From the NCBI GenBank assembly GCA_903912585.1, contig CAIWHY010000027.1, positions 1 through 7,061 of the forward strand: a stretch of DNA of 7,061 nucleotides, written 5' to 3'. The notes beneath the pieces were generated by a model, which searched no databases, had not been told where the DNA came from, and was given only the letters and a program-made list of their open reading frames with translations. Source of the DNA: an uncultured Thermoleophilia bacterium (GTDB lineage Bacteria; Actinomycetota; Thermoleophilia; UBA2241). Positions 1 through 5,755 of this stretch are shown here, in pieces. Each line of letters opens with the position of its first letter. Positions within the stretch are counted from its first letter, which is position 1. A program made the translations under genes and the position numbers.

Positions 1-881
1 GCGAGCGCGGCGTCGATCTCCGCCTGACCGGGGGCCTCGCCATCCGCCGCCACTGCGTCGACCTCGATTTCATGGACCGCGAGTACTCGGACATCGACTT
101 CGTCGGCCGCTCGGACCAGAACAAGGACCTGCACGACGTGATGGTGGCGCTCGGCTACACCGAGAACCGCTACGTCACGCAGTCGACCGACGCGAGCCAG
201 CTGCAGTACATCAAGAACGAGGCACTGGAGGAGGCGCGCGCCAGGCAGAACGCCGGGCGGGCGCGGGCTCGCAGCGGCGGGGGGGAGCGGTCGCACGCCG
301 AGGCCCCTGCGCCGGCCGCGGCCGAGCCGCATCGGTCCGTGCCGCCGGCGCCGGACGAGGCGCCGCTCTTCGACCACGTCGACATCTTCATGGACGTGAT
401 GCGCATGGACCACGACGTCGACGTGCGCGACCGCCTCGACATCGACGAGTACGCCATCTCGCCGGTGGACGCCTTCATCGCCAAGATGCAGATCGGCAGG
501 ATCAACCAGAAGGACATCCACGACGTCATCGCCCTGGTCAAGGACGTGCCGCTGCGCGAGATCGACGACGACCTTTCCATCGACGTCCCCTACCTGGCCG
601 ACGCGTGCTCGCGCGACTGGGGCCTCTACCACGACATCACGACTAACCTCGCCGTCGTGATCGCCAGGCTCGACGACTACGGCCTCTCCGAGGAGGAGAT
701 CGCCCGGGTCTACGGGCGCCTGGCGGCGATGCAGGAGGCGATCGCCGAGGAGGGCAAGACCTTCCGCTGGCGCTTGCGCGCCAGCGTCGGACAGCGCGTC
801 GCCTGGCGCCGGGAGATCGAGGAGACCGAAGGCACGCAGATCATCGCGCCGGAGTGGGACTGGCGCCGCGACCTCGGCTGA
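1..881 (+). CDS. Nucleotidyltransferase-fold protein, AbiEii-like (5' end outside window)
   Basis: The reading frame is already open at position 3 and runs to TGA at 879-881, so the N-terminus lies outside the window; the ATG at 72 is internal. Codons from about 24 read LTGGLAIRRH, then SDIDFV at 87-104, matching the G-G...D-x-D signature of the nucleotidyltransferase fold. A candidate third acidic residue sits in HVDIFMD (Asp codon at 381). The later stretch SPVDAFIAKMQIGRINQKD, followed by an H-D pair, resembles the 'K-x-Q...D-x-x-D' helix seen in AbiEii-type and related proteins. About 50 residues (roughly 219-365) between the second and third acidic sites are Ala/Arg/Pro-rich and probably a disordered insert. 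The fold predicts transfer of a nucleotide to a protein, RNA or small molecule, but the substrate cannot be read from sequence. No AbiEi-type antitoxin gene lies downstream, so a toxin role is unsupported here. The gene lies 13 bases before the selenoprotein gene and may share its transcript. Confidence 0.72.
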   Translation, partial: ERGVDLRLTGGLAIRRHCVDLDFMDREYSDIDFVGRSDQNKDLHDVMVALGYTENRYVTQSTDASQLQYIKNEALEEARARQNAGRARARSGGGERSHAEAPAPAAAEPHRSVPPAPDEAPLFDHVDIFMDVMRMDHDVDVRDRLDIDEYAISPVDAFIAKMQIGRINQKDIHDVIALVKDVPLREIDDDLSIDVPYLADACSRDWGLYHDITTNLAVVIARLDDYGLSEEEIARVYGRLAAMQEAIAEEGKTFRWRLRASVGQRVAWRREIEETEGTQIIAPEWDWRRDLG

Positions 882-898
882 TGCGGGCCCTGCCGTGA
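881..898 (+). other. Five-codon minigene linking two genes
   Basis: The stop of the nucleotidyltransferase overlaps an ATG (TGATG, 879-883). That ATG opens a five-codon frame (MRALP) whose TGA at 896-898 overlaps the GTG start of the selenoprotein (GTGA, 895-898). This could couple translation by reinitiation and would explain the lack of a Shine-Dalgarno before the GTG. It may equally be chance. Confidence 0.25.
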
Positions 899-1563
899 CG
901 CGCTGGACCCGCCTGAGCCGCCCCCTCTCCGAGTGCCGGCTCTCGCTCATCGCCTGTTCCGTGTGCCTCTCGCCGGCGCGCGGCGCCGACCCGTCCGTGG
1001 TGACTGGCGCGCCGGTCTGGCGCGGAGTCCCGGCGGACGCCGACGCCTCCGCGCTGATGCGCCGCGCCTCCGGCGCCGACGACGCGAGCGCCGCCAACCT
1101 CGACCGCAACCTCGCCATGGGGCTGGACAGGCTGCGCGAGGCGCAGGCCGCCGGCGTGGTCGGCGAGCTCGCGTCCCGCGCCTTGGCACTTGGCGGCCCC
1201 ATGGCCGCCACGCGCCCGGCAGTCGACGCGGCGGCCCGGCAGGCCGTGCGCCTGCTGCGCGAGGACGGCGCCGACGCGGCGCTGCTCGTGCCGACCTGAC
1301 CGCTCTGCAGCCGGCCCGTGGGCCTGGTCGCGCGCGAGCTCGAACGCCACGGCGTGGCTACCGTCTCGCTGATCCTGCTGCACGCGGCGCTCCGCGAGGA
1401 GCCGCCGCCGCGCGCCCTGTGGGTGCCCTTCTTCCACGGCTCCGCTCTGGGGTCGCCCAGCGACCCCGCGTCCCAGCGGGAGGTCGTGGATGCCGCGCTC
1501 GAGCTGCTGCGCGACGCCGAGGCCTCCCTGCCGGTCCTCAGGGACTTTCGCCTGCGGCCCTGA
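895..1563 (+). CDS. Selenoprotein, GrdB/PrdB-like reductase family, Sec encoded by TGA 1297-1299
   Basis: Two same-frame halves (895-1296 and 1300-1560) are joined by one TGA and together give 222 residues with selenocysteine at position 135. The flanks read LLVPT-U-PLCSRPVG, a U-x-x-C redox motif (U135, C138). Upstream is LDRLREAQAAGVVGELASRA and downstream PPRALWVPF...GSPSDPASQ. I recognise these as conserved blocks of the glycine/sarcosine/betaine/D-proline reductase selenoprotein B-like family, where the corresponding site is U or C. The second Cys of the GrdB U-x-x-C-x-x-C pattern is Pro here. The expected role is a cytosolic thiol/selenol redox reaction; the substrate is unknown, and no GrdA or GrdC partner is visible. 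The GTG at 895 is chosen because the family-like N-terminal block (PLSECRLSLI) follows at once and no start codon occurs in this frame for over 100 bases upstream. No clear Shine-Dalgarno is seen. A decayed pseudogene is the alternative, but there is no other lesion. Confidence 0.8.
1297..1299 (+). other. Selenocysteine codon (recoded TGA)
   Basis: This in-frame TGA sits exactly where Cys or Sec is expected in the U-x-x-C motif of GrdB-like proteins. It is followed without a frame change by the conserved C-terminal half. Recoding is inferred from this position and from the hairpin that follows; it has not been shown. Confidence 0.8.
1306..1332 (+). promoter_or_regulatory. Candidate bacterial SECIS hairpin
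   Basis: The mRNA after the UGA can fold. G1313-C1316 pairs with G1321-C1324 around a four-base loop CGUG (1317-1320), with G1318 as the second loop base. Below that come a bulged U1325, then C1311-C1312 with G1326-G1327, a G1310-U1328 wobble, an A-C mismatch, and pairs 1306-1308 with 1330-1332. Seventeen bases separate the UGA from the loop, close to the spacing of the E. coli fdhF element. SelB-type SECIS elements typically carry a G early in the apical loop. The fold was drawn by eye without an energy calculation. Confidence 0.6.
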
Positions 1564-1575
1564 CGGCGCGCGTCA
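1561..1575. repeat. Short inverted repeat spanning two convergent stop codons
   Basis: The arms TGACG (1561-1565) and CGTCA (1571-1575) flank a five-base GCGCG spacer. Each arm contains the stop codon of one of the two convergent genes. Only 9 bases separate the genes. There is no T-tract, so terminator function is weakly supported. Confidence 0.25.
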
Positions 1576-2823
1576 CCCGATCGCGGCGAACCACGCGAAG
1601 GCGAAGGTGAACAGGAGCATCCCCGCCGCGGACGCGATGAGCAGCGTCCACCTCAGCCAGCGCACGTTGCGGGTCACCAGCGCCGCGACGATGAAGAGCG
1701 GGAAGATGAGCACTGCGAAGCGGTGGAATGAGTAGAGCGGGCGCATCACCGTGGGGTAGAGTAGCGGCAAGGCGAGCCCCAGAAGAGCCCAGGCCGTGTA
1801 GGACGCCGGGAGCCTGCGCCACCCCAGGACGATGAGCGCCACGGCGCCGGCGAAGACCAGGAACGGCGCGATCGCGTAGACGATGTAGGCGTATCCCGGC
1901 TGCCCGGGCGCAACGGAGGCGTGCCCCTCGACGATCCGGAGCGCTCCCCAGGCGGCTTTGCGGCCTCCGTCGTAGACGGTGCTGAAAGGGTCGCTGAGGT
2001 AGCGGTGCCAGTTTGACTGGTCGCTCGAGAACGCCGTGGCGTTCCCGAGCTTCGCCTGAAGGTACGCCGCGTAGCTGAGCAGTCCCGCCGGTACGAGCAG
2101 GAGCCAGAGGAGGCGCAGGTCGCGCGGCCAGCGCAGCCGGACCCGGCGCCAGGTCCAGCCGGCCTCCCGCCCGTACAGGAGCAGCAGCGGGACGACGAGC
2201 AGGATCCCGCTGTTGCGCGTGAGCGCCGCGAAGAAGCCCGCCAGCGCTGCCAGAGCCCAGTGGCGGCGCGTCGCGAACCAGAACGCCGCCAGCGTGAGCA
2301 TCAGGAACAGCGACTCGCTGTAGACGGCGGAGAACACGGTGCTCGTCGGGAACCACGAGACGAAGGCGACGGTCCAGGCGGCGACGGTCGGGTCGAACAG
2401 CTTCGCCGTCAGCTTGTACAGCAGCACCATGGCGACGCCGTAGGCGAGCAGCGAGATCGCGATGCCGGCGATCACGTAGTTGCCGCCGGTCAGCGGCGCA
2501 AGGAGGCGCATCAGCAGGGGGTAAAGGGGGAAGAACGCGGCGCTGTCCGCATGCCTGTAGCCGTTGCTCGCGATGCGCACGAACCACACGCCGTCCCAGT
2601 GCGCCCAGATGTCGACGAGGCGCCCGGCGACTCCGTGCAGCGCCTCCGCGTAGCGCGGATCGCGGATGACGAGCGACCTCGACCACTCGCCGGTGAACGA
2701 GACCCAGAGAAAACCCGCAAGGAACACGACCACGCGGCTGAGCAGGCAGGCGGCGAGCGCGAAGCGTGCCGGCCGCGGGGCGGTGCCGGCGAGGAGGCGC
2801 GGGACGGGTCGAGTCTTGGTCAA
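1573..2823 (-). CDS. PIG-V-like GT-C mannosyltransferase, integral membrane
   Basis: This is a 416-residue polytopic membrane protein with many hydrophobic helices. The first large extracytoplasmic loop carries HWDGVWFVRIASNGY (D77), the W-D-x-x-W/Y...I-A-x-x-G-Y signature of GT-C transferases related to GPI mannosyltransferase II (PIG-V); D77 is the likely catalytic or metal-associated Asp. AAFFPLYPLLMRLL follows, and near the C-terminus RPLYSFHRFAVLIFPLF resembles the R-x-x-x-x-FPLF block of these families. It should move a mannose (or similar sugar) from a polyprenyl-phosphate donor onto a lipid or glycan acceptor outside the membrane. The TTG at 2823-2821 is preferred over the ATG at 2934: it has AGGAG eight to nine bases upstream, and the 37 extra residues are Pro/Arg-rich and unlike the family. 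It is divergent from two GH76 genes. The acceptor is unknown. Confidence 0.8.
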   Translation of the reverse strand: MTKTRPVPRLLAGTAPRPARFALAACLLSRVVVFLAGFLWVSFTGEWSRSLVIRDPRYAEALHGVAGRLVDIWAHWDGVWFVRIASNGYRHADSAAFFPLYPLLMRLLAPLTGGNYVIAGIAISLLAYGVAMVLLYKLTAKLFDPTVAAWTVAFVSWFPTSTVFSAVYSESLFLMLTLAAFWFATRRHWALAALAGFFAALTRNSGILLVVPLLLLYGREAGWTWRRVRLRWPRDLRLLWLLLVPAGLLSYAAYLQAKLGNATAFSSDQSNWHRYLSDPFSTVYDGGRKAAWGALRIVEGHASVAPGQPGYAYIVYAIAPFLVFAGAVALIVLGWRRLPASYTAWALLGLALPLLYPTVMRPLYSFHRFAVLIFPLFIVAALVTRNVRWLRWTLLIASAAGMLLFTFAFAWFAAIG

Positions 2824-2846
2824 GCGTGGGTCTCCTGGAGGACTTG

Positions 2847-2876
2847 GCGAAGCGCCGCGTGCCGCCGGCGCTTCGC
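2847..2876. repeat. Perfect 11-bp inverted repeat in the divergent promoter region
   Basis: GCGAAGCGCCG (2847-2857) is matched by its exact reverse complement at 2866-2876, with an 8-base spacer. It lies 24 bases upstream of the TTG start of the mannosyltransferase and is not followed by a T-run on either strand. It could be an operator for a dimeric regulator or a 5' leader hairpin. On the minus strand a TAGACT (2882-2877) directly abuts it and could be a -10 element. Confidence 0.5.
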
Positions 2877-2962
2877 AGTCTACCAGTGTTGTCGTGCTCG
2901 GCGGACGCACGCGGCGTGCGCAGCGCCCGCCCACTCCGGTGTCGCTCCGGCCTGCGTTTCCC

Positions 2963-2968
2963 TATCAT
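2963..2968 (+). promoter_or_regulatory. Candidate -10 element TATCAT for the first GH76 gene
   Basis: TATCAT is one base from TATAAT and stands out in this GC-rich intergenic region, 37 bases before the GTG start. No convincing -35 is seen. The same hexamer occurs upstream of the next two plus-strand genes. Confidence 0.35.
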
Positions 2969-3005
2969 GACCGCGGTGGTGAGGGACGATGAGGGAGAGG
3001 TCGGC

Positions 3006-4250
3006 GTGCGGCGCACGAAGCGTGCACGGATCATGATCAGGAGGGTGACGGCCGTGGTCGTCCCCGCCGTGGTCCTCGCCCTGTCGACGGCCGTGCTGCT
3101 TACGGTCTCAGCCTGCGGCGGGCAGTCGGCGACGCGCGCCGCGGTGACGCCGCCGCCGGTCGCCACGGGGCCGCCGGTGGTCGCGCGTGGGCTTACCGCC
3201 AACGATGCGCGGGCCTCCCTGAAGAGCTTCGAGCGCGCTTTCCTCGCCGCCGCGCCCGGCGGCCGGTTCTACCGCCTCGACACCAGCGGCGGCTACGCCG
3301 ACTTCTGGAAGGAAGCCGAGATGATCGAGACCGTCGAGGACTACTACGGCTACACCGGCAATGCCGTCTACAAGGCCGAGGTGGTCGCGCTGACCAACGG
3401 CTTCACGGCCCGCTACGGCACCGACTGGATGAAGAAGTACTCGTTCAAGACGGGGCATCGCTACCTCGGACTGCGCGCCAACGACGACGTGATGTGGATG
3501 ATCATCGCCTCGGCGCGGGCCTACGAGATCACCGGCGACGTCCGCTACCGGGCCATGGCCAAGACGAACTTCGATCGCGCGTGGGCGCGCGCCTGGAGCA
3601 CGGACATGGGCGGCGGGTTGTGGTGGCGCAGCGCCCACGACCGCCCGCAGAAGAACGCGACCACGAACGCGCCTGCCGTGATCGCCGCCTGCGAGCTGTC
3701 GAAGGCGCTCGGTGACAAGGCCTACCTCACGAAGGCCGAGCGCCTTTACGCTTGGATCCGCGGCGCCCTGTTCAACGCGCGCACCGGCCAGGTCTACGAC
3801 CACCTCAGCTGGACGACGGCGCCCAGCGTCAAGGTCTATCCGACGCCGTACACCTACAACCAGGGTACCTTCATCGGCGCCGCAGACCGGCTCGGCCAGC
3901 TCACCGGCGCGCAGTCGTACGCGCGCGACGCCCGGCGCGCCCTCGCGTACACGCGCACGCACCTGACGCGGCGAGGCATCCTCCAGAGCGACGGCGGGCT
4001 CGCCAACCAGGACACCGGCGGCTTCAAAGGCATCTTCGCGCGCTGGGCGGTCCGCTTCACGCGCGACCAGCACATCGTCGCCTTCGACCCCTGGTTCCGG
4101 CGCAACGCCGGCGCCGCGTGGGCGCGCCGCAACGCCCGCGGCCTCACAGGTCAGGACTGGACCGTGCCGACCGGCAGCGGCCTGTTGTACTCATGGGACT
4201 GCTCCGCCGCCGTCGCCATGCTGGAGACCCTGCTCCCCAAGGGCAGGTAA
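3006..4250 (+). CDS. GH76-family exported lipoprotein (alpha-1,6-mannanase/transglycosidase type), first copy
   Basis: This 414-residue protein begins with a basic n-region (MRRTKRARIMIRR) and a hydrophobic core. A lipobox VSAC follows with Cys37, so it is probably a lipid-anchored protein on the outer face of the membrane. A Thr/Pro-rich linker leads to a GH76 alpha/alpha-barrel domain. Marks of the family are SGGYADFWKEAEM, the paired acids in ANDD (D160, D161; the equivalent D-D pair is catalytic in characterised GH76 enzymes), RAYEITGD, GGGLWW (202-207), YNQGTFIGA, and a C-terminal YSWDC. Known members cut or transfer alpha-1,6-mannan; fungal Dfg5/Dcw1 relatives act on GPI-linked glycans. 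The GTG at 3006 has GAGAGG five bases upstream; ATG 3033 would also keep the signal peptide, and upstream starts would bury it. Compared with the neighbouring copy it has about 12 extra residues before the D-D pair. Confidence 0.85.
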   Translation: MRRTKRARIMIRRVTAVVVPAVVLALSTAVLLTVSACGGQSATRAAVTPPPVATGPPVVARGLTANDARASLKSFERAFLAAAPGGRFYRLDTSGGYADFWKEAEMIETVEDYYGYTGNAVYKAEVVALTNGFTARYGTDWMKKYSFKTGHRYLGLRANDDVMWMIIASARAYEITGDVRYRAMAKTNFDRAWARAWSTDMGGGLWWRSAHDRPQKNATTNAPAVIAACELSKALGDKAYLTKAERLYAWIRGALFNARTGQVYDHLSWTTAPSVKVYPTPYTYNQGTFIGAADRLGQLTGAQSYARDARRALAYTRTHLTRRGILQSDGGLANQDTGGFKGIFARWAVRFTRDQHIVAFDPWFRRNAGAAWARRNARGLTGQDWTVPTGSGLLYSWDCSAAVAMLETLLPKGR

Positions 4251-4261
4251 GGCCCATCGCT

Positions 4262-4307
4262 GGCGCCACGTCCGGGCGGGCCGGGTCCCGCCCCGCGCGG
4301 TGGCGCC
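4262..4307 (+). terminator. Compound GC hairpin between the two GH76 genes
   Basis: The outer arms GGCGCCAC (4262-4269) and GTGGCGCC (4300-4307) enclose a perfect inner stem, GGGCGGG (4274-4280) with CCCGCCC (4287-4293) and a 6-base loop. It starts 11 bases after the stop of the first GH76 gene. There is no U-run immediately after the stem, which is common in high-GC genomes, so termination is inferred from position and stem strength. Confidence 0.45.
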
Positions 4308-4315
4308 GGTCCGGT

Positions 4316-4344
4316 TTGTGCGCCCCTCATCGCGCGCCTATCAT
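4316..4344 (+). promoter_or_regulatory. Candidate promoter TTGTGC-N17-TATCAT, second GH76 gene
   Basis: TTGTGC (4316-4321) and TATCAT (4339-4344) are exactly 17 bases apart. The -10 ends 7 bases before the ATG at 4352, so transcription could start at or next to the A of the ATG. There is no Shine-Dalgarno, which fits a leaderless mRNA of the kind common in actinobacteria. Confidence 0.45.
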
Positions 4345-4351
4345 CGTCGGC

Positions 4352-5623
4352 ATGCAGCCACCGTCGGCCGACTCGTCGCGCGCCCCCGCAGCGGGGCGCG
4401 ATCTATGCGCCGAGCGCGCCGGCGCGCGCGCCTTCAGGCTCGCCGTCCTGCTCGGCCTCGCGATGATCCCCGCGCTTGCAAGCGCGGCCTGCGGCCAGTC
4501 GGCTGTGGTCCCGCCGGGGGCTGCGGCGGCGGGCTCCTCTCCGGGCTCGTCGGCGTCCGGTTCCTCGCATCCATCGCCTACCGGGTCGGGCGCTTCCCAA
4601 GCCACGGCCCGGGCGGCCACGGCCGCGGCCGCCTTCGACTCCTTCGACGCCGCCTTCTACCGCCGCTTCAAGAAGCACCGCACGTACTTCGTGACCAGCA
4701 CGGCGGGCGGCTACGCCGACTTCTGGAAGCAGGCCGAGATGATCGAGATGGTCGAGGACGCCTACGACAGCACTCGCGATCCTCGCTACAAGGAGATGAT
4801 CGTCGACCTCGAGACGCAGTTCCTCTGGTACTACGGCAAGACGTGGACCAACCGCATCTGGAACGACGACATCACCTGGGCGGTGATCGCCGCGCTGCGC
4901 GCCTACGAGATCACCGGCGACAGACAGTACCTCGTCCTCGCCCAGACCAACTTCGACGCCATGTACGCGCGTGCCTGGACGAGCGAGTTCGGGGGCGGCA
5001 TGTGGTGGACGACCGCCAAGACCCAGAAGGACGTGACGACGACGGCCCCCGCCGCTGTCGCCGCCTGCATGCTCTTCGAGGACGTTCACGATGCCGCGTA
5101 TCTCGCCAAGGCGAAGACGATGTACGCATGGCTACGTGCCAACCTCTACGACGCACACACCGGCGCCGTCTACGACCACCTCTCGCATGGCGCGAACGGC
5201 AAAGGCACCGTCGTGTTTCCGACTCCGTTCACGTACAACCAGGGCACGTTCATCGGCGCGGCGAACCTCCTCCATCGGCTCACCGGCGTGCAGTCCTACG
5301 CGCAGGACGCCCGGCGCACGCTCACGTGGACGCAGAAGAACCTGACCGTCCATGGGATCCTGCGCAGCGAGGCGGGCGCAGGCATCCAGAACGGCGGCGG
5401 GTTCAAGGGCATCTTCATCCGCTACGCGGTGCGCTTCGCGCGCGACGACCACCTGACCGTCTTCGAGCCGTGGTTCGCCCTCAACGCCGCGGCCGCGTGG
5501 AGTCACCGCGACGCCCGCGGCCTCATCGGCCAGGCTTGGGCCCGCCCCACACCCGGCGGCCTGCTGTACTCTTGGGACTGCTCGGCCGGCGTCGTCTTGC
5601 TCGAGGTCCTCTCCGCTCCCTGA
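4352..5623 (+). CDS. GH76-family exported protein (alpha-1,6-mannanase/transglycosidase type), second copy
   Basis: This 423-residue paralogue of the preceding gene shares 29 of 49 residues from NDD to WW, counted by eye. It keeps TAGGYADFWKQAEM, the acidic pair D172-D173 in WNDD, RAYEITGD, GGGMWW (214-219), YNQGTFIGA, GGGFKGIF and YSWDC. The N-terminus has a long polar region, then a hydrophobic segment ending in ALASAAC (Cys47). This is a weaker lipobox than in the first copy because Ser rather than Leu or Val is at -3, so it may be a lipoprotein or may be cleaved by signal peptidase I and released. A Ser/Gly/Pro-rich linker of about 50 residues precedes the enzyme domain. The ATG at 4352 is chosen because it gives a signal peptide and sits 7 bases after a -10-like TATCAT; the long upstream extension of the frame is shadow of the first GH76 gene. 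Expected substrates are alpha-1,6-linked mannans or related glycolipids. Confidence 0.85.
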   Translation: MQPPSADSSRAPAAGRDLCAERAGARAFRLAVLLGLAMIPALASAACGQSAVVPPGAAAAGSSPGSSASGSSHPSPTGSGASQATARAATAAAAFDSFDAAFYRRFKKHRTYFVTSTAGGYADFWKQAEMIEMVEDAYDSTRDPRYKEMIVDLETQFLWYYGKTWTNRIWNDDITWAVIAALRAYEITGDRQYLVLAQTNFDAMYARAWTSEFGGGMWWTTAKTQKDVTTTAPAAVAACMLFEDVHDAAYLAKAKTMYAWLRANLYDAHTGAVYDHLSHGANGKGTVVFPTPFTYNQGTFIGAANLLHRLTGVQSYAQDARRTLTWTQKNLTVHGILRSEAGAGIQNGGGFKGIFIRYAVRFARDDHLTVFEPWFALNAAAAWSHRDARGLIGQAWARPTPGGLLYSWDCSAGVVLLEVLSAP

Positions 5624-5646
5624 CGTCGGCTCGCCGCTGCCGGCCC

Positions 5647-5674
5647 CGCCGCCGTGCTCGACGCGGGGGCGGCG
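5647..5674 (+). terminator. Possible hairpin terminator after the second GH76 gene
   Basis: CGCCGCC (5647-5653) pairs with GGCGGCG (5668-5674) around a 14-base loop, 23 bases after the stop. There is no T-tract. The call rests on position, and in such GC-rich DNA a 7-bp stem can arise by chance. Confidence 0.25.
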
Positions 5675-5693
5675 CATCGGGTGCGCGAGCGGG

Positions 5694-5699
5694 TATCAT
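5694..5699 (+). promoter_or_regulatory. Candidate -10 element TATCAT for the MBL-fold hydrolase gene
   Basis: This is the third intergenic TATCAT in the window, 56 bases before the ATG at 5756. No good -35 is visible at the usual distance. Transcription from here would place the following hairpin (5710-5740) at the start of the leader. Confidence 0.3.
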
Positions 5700-5709
5700 C
5701 ATCGCAGAC

Positions 5710-5740
5710 GGCCGGCGGGGCGCGGGCCAGCGCGCCGGCC
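5710..5740 (+). repeat. 8-bp inverted repeat in the leader of the MBL-fold gene
   Basis: GGCCGGCG (5710-5717) is matched by CGCCGGCC (5733-5740) across 15 bases. The repeat ends just before the Shine-Dalgarno-like GGTGAG (5744-5749), which lies 6 bases before the ATG. It may be a leader hairpin affecting access to the ribosome site, or simply high-GC background. Confidence 0.3.
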
Positions 5741-5755
5741 GGCGGTGAGAAGACC

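Noticed and set aside
1..881. AbiE-type toxin-antitoxin or phage-defence pair
   Set aside because: Only the nucleotidyltransferase fold is visible; the downstream neighbour is a reductase-like selenoprotein, not an AbiEi-type antitoxin. The upstream neighbour cannot be seen.
1297..1299. Nonsense mutation making 895-1299 and 1318-1563 a pseudogene or two genes
   Set aside because: The frame is unchanged, no other lesion is seen, both halves match one family, and the TGA falls exactly on the redox U/C site with a hairpin at SECIS spacing.
841..1437. Minus-strand frame of nearly 200 codons opposite the selenoprotein
   Set aside because: Its Arg/Gly/Ala/His-rich composition is an antisense shadow; the plus strand carries the recognisable family motifs.
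2824..2934. Upstream ATG start for the mannosyltransferase
   Set aside because: The extra 37 residues are not family-like, the region holds the inverted repeat and likely promoter, and the TTG at 2823 has a good ribosome site.
1538..3202. Long minus-strand open frame of over 550 codons
   Set aside because: It overlaps the mannosyltransferase in another frame, is Arg/Ala/Pro-rich with no family resemblance, and is typical of high-GC shadow frames.
3752..4351. N-terminal extension of the second GH76 frame
   Set aside because: It lies within the first GH76 gene in another frame, has shadow-like composition, and would bury the signal peptide.
4300..5748. Plus-strand open frame of over 480 codons across the second GH76 gene
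   Set aside because: It is Arg-rich, lacks recognisable domains, and shadows the clear GH76 reading.
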